Origin: Labilithrix sp.
Lineage (GTDB): Bacteria > Myxococcota_A > Polyangia > Polyangiales > Polyangiaceae
Length of the DNA: 64,000 nt
Assembly: GCA_019637155.1 (NCBI GenBank)
Contig: JAHBWE010000009.1
Location: forward strand, 310,001-374,000
Direction: 5' to 3'
In this document: one piece after another, positions 52,660 to 61,118 of the stretch
Position numbering within the stretch: position 1 is the first letter of the stretch
How the letters are laid out: each line of letters opens with the position of its first letter
Made by a program: the position numbers and the translations under genes
Notes under the pieces: generated by a model
Told to the model about the DNA's origin: nothing
Seen by the model: the letters and a program-made list of their open reading frames with translations, nothing else
Database searches by the model: none

Positions 52660-53644
52660 AGAGCTCCTTGGGATCGGCGAGCTTGCGGGACCAGACGATG
52701 GCGTCTTTGCGTTCGCCCTTCATCAGCATGTGGCCGACGAGGAGGCCGGTGCGGCGGAAGCCGTTGAAGACGAAGGCGGTCGCGAGCGCGAGGTCGTCGC
52801 TCGGGGCGAGGGCGAAGCAGCTGACCACGCCCTCGGAGAGGAGCTTGTCGCAGATCGTTCGGAGCGACGAGATCGTCGCGAGCTTCTCGTGCTCCGTCGA
52901 CGGCGCGGTGAGGAGCTCGAGGAACGCGTTCGCGAAGCAGGCCTGGCCCTCGATCGAGGCGACGAGCTCGAAGCCGCTCCGCGCGGTGAGGAGGAAGTGA
53001 CGGCGCTCGACGTCGCGGCCGAACGGCTCGAAGGCGGTGAGCGCGGCGCCGGTCTTCAGCGCCTTGTCGAGCGTCTTCTGGACGTCCGAGGCCTTCACCT
53101 GCGTGAGCAACGCCTTCGGGAGCGGGCGATCGAGCAGCGCCTTCGCTTGCTTCTTCGCCGTCGCGAGCGTCTTCTCCGCGCGATCGTGCGCGGGCGAGGA
53201 CTTCGGCTCCGGCACGTCGTCGTCGTCGTCGTCGTCCGCGGTGGAGTCGAGCGAGCCCTTGATCTCGGTCGCGAGCGCCTCGTCGACCGACACGCCGAGG
53301 AGGAACGCGTCGCTGCGCTTGTAGAAGCCCGGGATGTTCGCTTCCTTCGCGAAGCCGAGCTTCATCCACGTGTTCACCTCGTCGCGCTCGACGAGCGTGT
53401 AGACCTTCTCGATCCCCTCGCGCTTCGCGAGCTTGAGGACGAAGAGGCGCTTCGCGTGGCTCGCGCCGGCGCGGAAGTCGATCACACGCATCGTCTTCGT
53501 GCGGCGGTTGAGGAGGAGGCAGAGCGAGACGGACTCGTTCTGCACGAACATCTCCTCGATGCCGCTCGCGTTCGCGCGCGGTACCACGCCGCTCGGGCGC
53601 AGACGCTTGGCCTCGGGACGCTCGGAAAACGCTCTCATCGACAT
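52658..53644 (-). CDS. GNAT-like (acetyltransferase-type) protein with an Asp run
   Basis: 328 residues from ATG at 53644 (53638 is an alternative). The N-terminal half resembles a GNAT fold: SVSLCLLLNRRTKTMRVIDF, then LVERDEVNTWMKLGF and NIPGFYKRSDAFLLG, like beta-lysine acetyltransferase-type proteins. A linker carries seven Asp in a row, encoded by a GTC/GAC trinucleotide run (about 53217-53240). The C-terminal half (from ~190) looks like a second, degenerate GNAT domain ending FNGFRRTGLLVGHMLMKGER. Substrate unknown. Immediately follows repeat B2 at its 3' side. Confidence 0.72.
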   Translation of the reverse strand: MSMRAFSERPEAKRLRPSGVVPRANASGIEEMFVQNESVSLCLLLNRRTKTMRVIDFRAGASHAKRLFVLKLAKREGIEKVYTLVERDEVNTWMKLGFAKEANIPGFYKRSDAFLLGVSVDEALATEIKGSLDSTADDDDDDDVPEPKSSPAHDRAEKTLATAKKQAKALLDRPLPKALLTQVKASDVQKTLDKALKTGAALTAFEPFGRDVERRHFLLTARSGFELVASIEGQACFANAFLELLTAPSTEHEKLATISSLRTICDKLLSEGVVSCFALAPSDDLALATAFVFNGFRRTGLLVGHMLMKGERKDAIVWSRKLADPKEL

Positions 53645-53722
53645 CGGTACACCCAACCCCCGGCGACTCGACGGGCCGCCGCATTGCAGATTCGGAGGGC
53701 CGATTACCACGCCGCCTCGAAT

Positions 53723-53741
53723 CCGGAAATCGTCTTTCCGG
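53723..53741. other. Stem-loop in a 180-bp intergenic region
   Basis: CCGGAAA, loop TCGTC, TTTCCGG. It lies between the DHH-like gene (ends 53825) and the start of the GNAT-like gene (53644), both on the minus strand. It could be a terminator for the former or a leader element for the latter; no T run follows. The rest of the gap shows nothing. Confidence 0.4.
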
Positions 53742-53824
53742 TTTGCACGATCAACCTCGCAAATGTGCAAGGTGACGTCCGTGTGACGCCGAAAATCCCT
53801 TGCGAAATCGAATGACGCAATGCG

Positions 53825-54763
53825 CTAAGAGCGCCGCAGTGCGTCGATCTCGGGGCGGGCCACGCCGAGCCGCTCGAGCGCGTCGGCGAGGCGGGTCGAC
53901 GGGACCGACACGAGCGTCGGCATCCCGCCCGAGAGGCCGAGCAGGTCGAGGAACGAGATCCCGCTGTCGAAGGGGGCCGCGAGCGTGAGGTTGTCGCCGT
54001 CGACGAGGAGCGCGACGCGCGCGCGCTCCTGCCCGAGGAGGAGGAGCATCGTCTTGTCGTAGCGCACGCCTTTGCCGGTCACGTCGAGGAAGGCGATCGA
54101 CGTCGCGGCGGGCACGCGCGGCTTCAGGAGGTCGATCCGGCGATAGCCGCGCGCGAGCTCCGCGGTCGCCTTCTCGAGCGCCTCGAGCTCGCGACCTGCC
54201 TTGTCGATCTCGTGCCAGAGCGCGTCGTCGGCGAGGCCGTTCGCGAGGTGGCGCACGATGATGCCGTGCAGCGCCGCGTCGCGCGGTCGTGCGCGGATCG
54301 CGCGATCGAAGCGCTTCGCCGTCGCGCTCGGCGTGCCGAGCCGCGTGTCGATCGCGCGCGCGTCGTCGTCCGCGCCCGGGTACGGCTCCACCCCCTCGCG
54401 CATCCACTTCGCCGCGCTGCAGAGCCCGTCGAAGTCGGTGTGACAGACGATCGTGTCGACCGCGCCGACGCGCGCGCAGAGCTCGGGCGTAACCATCTCG
54501 GGGCACGCGCCGTGCTCGGCCTTCGTCGCGAGCACGAAGCGCGGGTCAAGCTTGTATTGTGCATGCAACGCGTGGTCGTGGTGATCGACCCACGCCGCGA
54601 GCCGCGCGCCGAGCCCGTCGATGAACGGCTTCGTGATCTTCTCGAAGCCGCCGCCGGACGCCTCCGACGCGAACGCGACGTCGAGCACGACGACGCGACC
54701 GGTGAGCGAGCTCGCCTTCGGTAACTTTCGCGGCGTCGCGAATGCGAGCTCGGCGCGGGCCAT
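53825..54763 (-). CDS. DHH-type phosphoesterase-like protein with reversed motif order
   Basis: 312 residues. VVVLDVAFASE and AAWVDHHDHALH (around residues 25-65) look like DHH motifs II and III. CHTDFDGLCSAAKW (~107-120) looks like motif I, which in normal DHH proteins comes first. The C-terminal half has a DHHA1-like strand pattern (TSIAFLDVTGKGVRYDKTML). It might cleave nucleotides or oligonucleotides with Mn2+, but the swapped order makes this tentative. Divergent from hisIE with 22 bp between starts. Confidence 0.65.
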   Translation of the reverse strand: MARAELAFATPRKLPKASSLTGRVVVLDVAFASEASGGGFEKITKPFIDGLGARLAAWVDHHDHALHAQYKLDPRFVLATKAEHGACPEMVTPELCARVGAVDTIVCHTDFDGLCSAAKWMREGVEPYPGADDDARAIDTRLGTPSATAKRFDRAIRARPRDAALHGIIVRHLANGLADDALWHEIDKAGRELEALEKATAELARGYRRIDLLKPRVPAATSIAFLDVTGKGVRYDKTMLLLLGQERARVALLVDGDNLTLAAPFDSGISFLDLLGLSGGMPTLVSVPSTRLADALERLGVARPEIDALRRS

Positions 54764-54785
54764 TCGTGTGGGACCATCCTAGACG

Positions 54786-55490
54786 ATGACGTTCGATCTC
54801 CGCGCCTCTCTCCGCTTCGCGCCGCACGACGGCGGCGTCTCGCTGCTCCCGGTCGTCGCGCAGGACCACCTCACCGGCGAGGTCCGCATGCTGGCGTGGG
54901 CGAGCCCGGAGGCGGTGGAGCGGACGCTCGCGACGGGGAAGGCCACGTTCTGGAGCCGCTCGCGGCGGGAGCTCTGGACGAAGGGCGAGACGAGCGGGAA
55001 CGTCCTCGCGGTCCGGTCGGTGCTCGTCGATTGCGACGAGGACGCGCTCATCTACGTCGTCCGCGCCGCCGGGCCGACCTGCCACACCGGCGCGGCGACC
55101 TGTTTCTTTCGGCGGCTCGGCCCGAAAGGCGTGAGCGACGAAGAGGTCTCCGCGACGACGGCGTTGGCCCGCCTCGACGCCGTCCTCGAGGCGCGCCGCG
55201 CGGCGACGGCGGCCAAGAGCTACACGAAGAGCCTCTACGACGGCGGGGCGGCGAAGATCGGGGCCAAGCTCCGCGAGGAGGCGGACGAGCTGGCGTCGGC
55301 GGTCGAAGCGGAGAGCGACGACCGCGTCGTCTCCGAGGCCGCGGACGTGCTCTTTCATGCGATGGTCGCCCTCCGATCGCGCGGGCTCGGCGTCGAAGCC
55401 GTGCTCGCGGAGCTCGAGCGCCGGGCCGGAACGTCGGGCCACGACGAGAAGTCTTCGCGTTTTCTTGGGGACACCCCCCGCCGCCCGTAA
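54786..55490 (+). CDS. hisIE: Bifunctional phosphoribosyl-AMP cyclohydrolase / phosphoribosyl-ATP pyrophosphatase
   Basis: 234 residues. HisI part (1-~115): EVRMLAWASPEAVERTLATG, FWSRSRRELWTKGETSG, metal motif VDCDEDALIYVV and CHTG. HisE part (~125-215): SYTKSLYDGGAAKIGAKLRE, EEADELA and SEAADVLFHAMVALRSRG. Catalyses steps two and three of histidine synthesis. No other his genes are in the window. The 16-bp gap to the FrzS-like gene suggests the two may share a transcript. Confidence 0.95.
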   Translation: MTFDLRASLRFAPHDGGVSLLPVVAQDHLTGEVRMLAWASPEAVERTLATGKATFWSRSRRELWTKGETSGNVLAVRSVLVDCDEDALIYVVRAAGPTCHTGAATCFFRRLGPKGVSDEEVSATTALARLDAVLEARRAATAAKSYTKSLYDGGAAKIGAKLREEADELASAVEAESDDRVVSEAADVLFHAMVALRSRGLGVEAVLAELERRAGTSGHDEKSSRFLGDTPRRP

Positions 55491-55506
55491 GATAATCGCC
55501 TCCTCC

Positions 55507-58017
55507 ATGGGACAAAAGGTCCTCGTCTTCGAGAGCGACGCGCAGTTCGCCGGCGAGCTGAGGTCCGAGCTGCAGAAGCTCGGATGCAGCGTCAACGTCG
55601 TCGACGACGGGAACTCTGGTCTGCAGCAGGCGTCGTCGTCGCGCCCGGACCTGATCCTGCTGTCGATCGAGCTGCCGCGCATGAACGGCTTCAGCGTGTG
55701 CAACAAGCTGAAGAAGGACCCGGCGCTGAAGGACGTCCCGCTCATCATCATGTCGAGCGAGTCGAGCGACGAGACGTTCGAGCAGCATCGCAAGCTGCGG
55801 ACGCGCGCCGAGGACTACGTCCACAAGCCGATCACGTTCCACGAGCTCCTCTCGCACATCCAGCCGCTCGTCTCGATCGGCGGCGGCGCGGACGCCGGCG
55901 GTGTCGTCGTCAGCGAGTCGCACGTATCCGCCCCGCCGCAGTCGCTCGATCTCGAGTCGATCGAGGACGACGAGATCGTCATCGAGGAGATCCAGTCCAA
56001 GCCTCCGCCTCCACAGCACCCGGCCACGGTGCCGCCGAGCCAGCCGCCGGAGCGGCCGCCGTCTCAGACGAACGAGGTCCCGCACCTCGGACACCTCGGG
56101 AACGGTCAGGTATCGCTCGACGCCGCGCTCACGGAGGAGCCGCCCGTGGTCTCGGAGCCGCCGCCGCGCATCAGCGAGCGCCCCGCCGTGCGCCCGCCCG
56201 CCGACAGCGCCGAGCTCGCGCAGCTGAACGCGCGGATCCGCGAGCTCGAGTCGCGCCTCGAGTCGGCGCAGAACGAGACCGAGAGCGCGCGCGCGGAGGC
56301 GAAGGCCGCGCGCGACAGCGCGGCGGACGGCGCCGTCGACGCGGAGGAGCTCGCGCGCCTCGCTCGCGAGAACGAGGACCTGAAGGCGCGCATCTCGCAA
56401 GCCCCCCCCGCGGGCGGCAAGGCGGGCGGCGTCTCGAGCCGCGAGTTCCTCGATCTGCGCGAGGCCCTCAACAAGAAGGACAAGGAGATCCTCTCCCTCA
56501 AGGAGGGGCTCGCGAAGAAGGACAAGGAGATCGTCGACGTCCGCGACAAGTCGCTCGCGCTCGAGCGCGAGAAGGCGGACCTCGACGACAAGGTGCTCGA
56601 CCTCGAGCGCGAGATCGAAGGCGCGAAGACGAAGATCGACGCGCTCACCGCGGACAAGGAGCAGGCGAAGAAGGCGGGCGAGGACTTCAAGCGCCGCGCC
56701 GCGCGCGCGGAGGCCGACACCGAGGCGGCGCGGAACGAGCTCGGCATCCTCAAGGACACGCACGCGTCCGAGACGGCGGGCCTCAAGGAGGCGCACGCCG
56801 CCGAGGTCGCGGCGCTCAAGGAGACCCACGCGACCGAGGTCGCGGCGCTCAAGGAGACCCACGCGTCGGAGCTCGCGCAGCGCGACGCGGCGTTCGCGAG
56901 CGAGAAGACCTCGCTCGTCGAGGCGCACGAGGCGGCGGTCGCCGAGGCCGCGGCCGCGCACGCGAAGGCGCTCGAGGCCGCGCGCGCCGAGGCGGAGTCC
57001 GCGCAGGCGGCGGCGCTCGCGGAGCGCGAGTCGCAGCTTCGCGCGGAGCACGAGGCGGCGATCGAGGAGCAGGCGAAGCGCCTCGGCGAGGAGAAGGCGG
57101 CGGCGCTCGCGGAGGCGAAGCGCGTCGCGGACGAGGCGCTCGCGGCTCGCGTCGCGGAGCTCGAGGCCGATCGCGACGCGCGCGTGGCCGAGGTCGAGGC
57201 GGACCGCGAGGCGAAGGTCACGGCGGCGGAGCAGGACCGCGCCGCGCGCATCGCCGAGGTGGAGGCCGATCGCGACGCGAAGCTCGCGGCGGCGGAGCAG
57301 GAGCAGAAGGCGCGCATCGCGGAGCTCGAGACGGACCGCGACACGAAGCTCGCGGCGGCGCAGGCCGACCGCGACGCGAAGGTGGCCGCGGCCGAAGCCG
57401 AGCGCGACGGCCGTCTCGCCGAGCTCGAGGCGAAGGCGAACGCCGAGCTCACCGCGCTCCGCGAGGAGGCGCATCAGGAGATCGCGGCCGTGAAGGAGGC
57501 CGCCGCCGCCGCTCAGGCCGCGGCGGAGGAGGAGGCGCAGGCCGCCCTCGCCGCGACGAAGGAGGAGGTCGCGCGCCGCATCGCCGAGATCGGCGCGAGC
57601 TCGGAGGCGCACAAGGCCGCCGCCGACGCGCGCATCGCCGAGCTCACGGGTCAGCTCGAGGAGGCGCGCGCGAGCCTCGCGGAGCGGGAAGAGCGTGTCA
57701 CCGAGCTCGTCGATAAGGTCGGCGCGTTCGAGAGCCAGGTCGCCGGCCTCGAGGACATCAAGGCCCAGCTCGAAGAGTCCCGCGCCACCCTCGACCGCGA
57801 CCTCACCGCCGAGCGCGAACGCCGCGCCGCCCTCGAAGCCGACCTCACCGCAACAAAGCAATCCCTCGAGGAAACGACCGCCACCCTCGCGACGAAGTCG
57901 ACCGCCCTCGACCGCGCCACCACGAAGATCGAAGACGACAAGACGTCCCTAGACAAGGCCAAGGACGCCCTCGCCGTCGCCCTCTCCCTCATCGAAGAAG
58001 CCGAAAACCGCGCTTAA
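55507..58017 (+). CDS. FrzS-like pseudo-receiver and long coiled-coil motility protein
   Basis: 836 residues from ATG 55507. The receiver-like domain (1-~125) is close to M. xanthus FrzS (FEQHRKLRTRAEDYVHKP, NKLKKDPALKDVP). The phosphoacceptor position is Ser53 (LILLSIELPRMNG) instead of Asp, so it cannot be phosphorylated normally, as also reported for FrzS. A Pro-rich acidic linker (~130-235) precedes an uninterrupted coiled coil to the C-terminus. The coiled coil includes a run of ~11-14-residue repeats (ADRDAKLAAAEQ, AEVEADREAKVTAAE). FrzS is a pole-to-pole protein needed for type IV pilus motility; this homologue has a longer coil than the ~555-residue M. xanthus protein. Confidence 0.87.
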   Translation: MGQKVLVFESDAQFAGELRSELQKLGCSVNVVDDGNSGLQQASSSRPDLILLSIELPRMNGFSVCNKLKKDPALKDVPLIIMSSESSDETFEQHRKLRTRAEDYVHKPITFHELLSHIQPLVSIGGGADAGGVVVSESHVSAPPQSLDLESIEDDEIVIEEIQSKPPPPQHPATVPPSQPPERPPSQTNEVPHLGHLGNGQVSLDAALTEEPPVVSEPPPRISERPAVRPPADSAELAQLNARIRELESRLESAQNETESARAEAKAARDSAADGAVDAEELARLARENEDLKARISQAPPAGGKAGGVSSREFLDLREALNKKDKEILSLKEGLAKKDKEIVDVRDKSLALEREKADLDDKVLDLEREIEGAKTKIDALTADKEQAKKAGEDFKRRAARAEADTEAARNELGILKDTHASETAGLKEAHAAEVAALKETHATEVAALKETHASELAQRDAAFASEKTSLVEAHEAAVAEAAAAHAKALEAARAEAESAQAAALAERESQLRAEHEAAIEEQAKRLGEEKAAALAEAKRVADEALAARVAELEADRDARVAEVEADREAKVTAAEQDRAARIAEVEADRDAKLAAAEQEQKARIAELETDRDTKLAAAQADRDAKVAAAEAERDGRLAELEAKANAELTALREEAHQEIAAVKEAAAAAQAAAEEEAQAALAATKEEVARRIAEIGASSEAHKAAADARIAELTGQLEEARASLAEREERVTELVDKVGAFESQVAGLEDIKAQLEESRATLDRDLTAERERRAALEADLTATKQSLEETTATLATKSTALDRATTKIEDDKTSLDKAKDALAVALSLIEEAENRA

Positions 58018-58297
58018 ACGATGGGGCTCTTAACGATGGGGCTCTTAACGATGGGGCTCCGCCCCATACCCCGCCCCAGACACGGCCCTCGCGCTACGCG
58101 CTCGGGGCGCTACGCGCCCGCTTGCGCGGCCGCTTCTGGGGCCCCGGTGCTGGCGAGCCAGCGGGCGGGAGCGAAAGAACGGCGGCTGCAGGGCGCTGGC
58201 GAGCCAGCAGTAAACCCCGGGGCCCCAATGCCCGAAGAGCGGCGCCCGCGGGCGCCGGTCGATGGGTTGGGGCGGGGTATGGGGCGGAGCCCCATCG
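58018..58297. repeat. Composite repeat family A, copy A3, with 29-bp inverted ends
   Basis: Begins with two GATGGGGCTCTTAAC 15-mers, then the left arm 58050-58078 and the family A core (CCCCAGACACGGCCC to GCCGCTTCTGGGG, to ~58145). The right arm 58268-58296 is a perfect 29-bp reverse complement of the left. Each arm is itself a hairpin (ATGGGGC-TCC-GCCCCAT). Between them are two copies of GCTGGCGAGCCAGC (58149, 58195). It fills the whole gap between the convergent FrzS-like and Cys-repeat genes. Confidence 0.85.
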
Positions 58298-61045
58298 TCA
58301 CTGCGGCCCGGCCTTGCCGCACCGGCTCGGGGCTTCGATGCCGCAGATTTCGTCGTTTCGGCAGATGCCGCACTGGAGGATGCCGCCGCAGCCGTCGGCG
58401 ACGGGGCCGCAGTTCGCGCCGGCCTGCTGGCAGGTGCGCGCGACGCAGCTCGGAGCGCCGCACTGGTTCGGTACGCCGCCGCCGCCGCAGGTCTGACCGG
58501 GCGGGCAGTCGCCGCAGAAGAGGGGCGCGCCGCAGCCGTCGCCGGCGTGGCCGCAGCCGATGTTCTGCTCCTGGCAGGTCTTCGGCGTGCAGTCGTTCTT
58601 CCCGCACTTGTTCGGGCCGCTGCCGCCGCAGGTGAGGCCGGCGTCACACGGCGGGCAGGTCACCGACTGGCCGCAGCCGTTCGAGACCATGCCGCACTCC
58701 GCGCCCTGCGCCTCGCAGGTCGACGGCGAGCACGCGGGCGTGATGCACCTGGCCGGCGTGCCGACGCAGAGCTGGCCGGTCGGGCACGGGTTGCAGTTGA
58801 GCTGCTCGCCGCAGCCGTCGCCGGCGAAGCCGCACTGGATGTCCTGATCCGCGCACGTGAGCTTCTTGCAGGTCGGGGTCGGCGGCGGGACGTCGGGCGT
58901 GATGCACGAGGTCAGGTCGAAGAGGAAGAACGCGAGGATCTTCTCCTGGACCGTGAGCGGCGCCGGGTTGTCGCCGCCGCACTCCGCCGGGAAGATCTGG
59001 TTCTCGGTGCTCGCGCCGGCCGTGAGCGTGACGTGGAAGTCGCTGAAGAGGACGCGCCCGCACTGGTTGGCCGGCGGAGCGCCGAGCGGGGTGTTGAACG
59101 TGTAGTGGAAGACCGGCGTGCCGAACTCGGGGAAGAGCACGTTCTGGGTGAGCCATGCCTGGGCGCCGGCGGAGACGAAGAGGCGCGCGTCGCCGCGGGC
59201 CTCTTCGAGCTGCACCGTCGGAGGAGTCACCGTCTTGAGCGCGCCGACGCCGACGCCGGTGGTCGTGTTGAGGGGAACGCCGAGCCAATCGCCGAAGGTC
59301 GCGCCCTTCGGGAAGCTCTTGTTGACGAGCGCGTCGACGGTGGCGAACGACTGCGGGTTCGTCGTGTTCCAGGGCGTGGTCGAGTCCCAGGGCGCGCGAT
59401 CGTACAGGTAGACGTAGTTGAAGTGCGTCGCGTAGACGCGACCTCCGCGGTCGGCGTAGGCGCGGACGCGGTCGTCGGTGCCGTCGTCGCGGTTGTTCTC
59501 GCCGCCCGGGCAGCCGAAGATCACGGCGTCGTACTGGTTCAGGTTCGCGGCCGAGCTCGTGAGCGCCTGGTCGGTGCGCGGCGTGTTGATGTCGATGCGC
59601 GCGCCGCCCTTCGCCCCGTTGACGATGGTGTTGTCCTGGTAGAGGCGGATGCGTCCGCCCGGGCCGCCGGGCGTCGCGGACGGGTTCGTGAACTCGCTCC
59701 GGTCGACGCCGAGCTTGTAGAGGACGCACTCGAGCGCGTCGACGGAGCCGGTCGATACCGCGAGGAGCGGGAGCGTGTCGCGCGGCGAGCCCTCGTTCTG
59801 CTTCTTCGGGAAGCGCGTCTGCTCGGGCGTGAGGGCGGTGCTCGTGCAGGAAGTGCGCGCCGGGATCGTGACGACGCGTCGCCAGCGGCCGAGCTGGATG
59901 ACGAGCGGGAAGTCGATCTCCGGCGGGACGTTGTCGAGGGTGAAGGTGCCGTCCGCCGCCGTCTTCGTCGCGACGAGCGGCGTCCCGAGCGACTGCAGCG
60001 TGCACTGCTCGCAGACCGCGTTCGCGACGCCGTCGGTGAACGTGGGGAGACCCCACGGCGAGGTCTTCGAGCCGTTCGGGACGAAGACGATCGCGTCGGG
60101 GATCGGGAGCTTCCCGTTCGGCGCGTAGACCGTGCCCGTGAGCTTCGTCCGCTGGCCCGGCGCGCACGTGTCGTTCTTCTGCTGGTCGAGGCAGAAGTTC
60201 ACGCAGCCGATGTCCGGGCCGCCGTCCACGCCCGTACCGCACTTGTTCGGGCCGCCGCCGCCGCAGATCTGACCCGCGGCCGCGCACGCGTTGGGGCCGC
60301 CGCAGTCGAGGAGACCGCCGCATCCGTCGGCGACGTAGCCGCAGTTCGCGCCTTGCGCGGTGCAGGTCGTCTTCGTGCACGTCGGCGCCGCGCAGATGCT
60401 CGGCGCGTTGAGGCCGCAGATCTCGCCCGGACCGCAACCCCCACACTCGAGGAGGTCGCCGCAGCCGTTCGCGACGAAGCCGCACTCGCCGGCGGCGCAC
60501 GTCGTCCGCGGCTGGCAGGGCCCGCCGTCGGCGTAATAGAGCCCGCCGTCGAGGCCGAGGATCCCGCCGCCGCAGCGGCCGGTGCCGCCGCCGCCGCAGA
60601 TCTGCGGCTCGCTGCAGCTCCCGCACGAGTCGATCTTCCCGCCGCAGCCGTCGCCCGCGGGGCCACACGTGAACTTGAGGTCCTCGCAGCTCTGCGGGAT
60701 GCACCGCGCGGAGCCGCCGCAGCGGCTCGGGGCGCCGCCGCCGCCGCAGGTCTCCTGGCCTTCCGTGCAGGTTCCACACGATTCGATGATGCCGCCGCAG
60801 CCGTCGCCTTGCGGGCCGCAGTTCGCCTCGAGATCGGCGCAGGTCTTCGGGACGCAGATCCCGACGGTGCCGCTGCTCGTGGAGGTCGAGCCGCCCTCGT
60901 TGATCGGGATGATCTGCCCGCTCGTCGACGAAGAGGTCGATCCGCCGTCCGGCATGGCGTTGTTGTCGTCGTCTCCACCGCAGTGCATCAGCGATGCAAA
61001 GGCGGCGGTCATCGACGCGGCGACGATGATGGCTCGGAACTTCAT
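58298..61045 (-). CDS. Large lipoprotein with eight Cys-rich repeats around a central domain
   Basis: 915 residues from ATG at 61045. Signal peptide with lipobox (SLMHC, ~Cys22). Four N-terminal and four C-terminal repeats of ~45 residues, e.g. CEAQGAECGMVSNGCGQSV and CQEQNIGCGHAGDGCGAPL, each with about eight Cys. Between them (~240-690) lies a region with a CNA/carboxypeptidase-regulatory-like strand set (GTVYAPNGKLPIPDAIVFVP) and a ThuA/GATase-like part (YDAVIFGCPGGENNRDDG). Probably an outer-membrane-anchored, disulfide-rich binding or adhesion protein. Ends exactly at repeat A3. Confidence 0.86.
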   Translation of the reverse strand: MKFRAIIVAASMTAAFASLMHCGGDDDNNAMPDGGSTSSSTSGQIIPINEGGSTSTSSGTVGICVPKTCADLEANCGPQGDGCGGIIESCGTCTEGQETCGGGGAPSRCGGSARCIPQSCEDLKFTCGPAGDGCGGKIDSCGSCSEPQICGGGGTGRCGGGILGLDGGLYYADGGPCQPRTTCAAGECGFVANGCGDLLECGGCGPGEICGLNAPSICAAPTCTKTTCTAQGANCGYVADGCGGLLDCGGPNACAAAGQICGGGGPNKCGTGVDGGPDIGCVNFCLDQQKNDTCAPGQRTKLTGTVYAPNGKLPIPDAIVFVPNGSKTSPWGLPTFTDGVANAVCEQCTLQSLGTPLVATKTAADGTFTLDNVPPEIDFPLVIQLGRWRRVVTIPARTSCTSTALTPEQTRFPKKQNEGSPRDTLPLLAVSTGSVDALECVLYKLGVDRSEFTNPSATPGGPGGRIRLYQDNTIVNGAKGGARIDINTPRTDQALTSSAANLNQYDAVIFGCPGGENNRDDGTDDRVRAYADRGGRVYATHFNYVYLYDRAPWDSTTPWNTTNPQSFATVDALVNKSFPKGATFGDWLGVPLNTTTGVGVGALKTVTPPTVQLEEARGDARLFVSAGAQAWLTQNVLFPEFGTPVFHYTFNTPLGAPPANQCGRVLFSDFHVTLTAGASTENQIFPAECGGDNPAPLTVQEKILAFFLFDLTSCITPDVPPPTPTCKKLTCADQDIQCGFAGDGCGEQLNCNPCPTGQLCVGTPARCITPACSPSTCEAQGAECGMVSNGCGQSVTCPPCDAGLTCGGSGPNKCGKNDCTPKTCQEQNIGCGHAGDGCGAPLFCGDCPPGQTCGGGGVPNQCGAPSCVARTCQQAGANCGPVADGCGGILQCGICRNDEICGIEAPSRCGKAGPQ

Positions 61046-61118
61046 GAAACGGACCCGTCCCTTCGACCGGTAAGGTGCTGCTACCCGATAACATTGCGCG
61101 ATCGCGCGGCCAAGAGGG

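Noticed and set aside
55048-57861. 937-residue open frame antisense to the FrzS-like gene
   Set aside because: Leu/Arg/Glu-rich shadow of the coiled-coil codons in GC-rich DNA; no domain, no start context, and the sense frame has clear homology.
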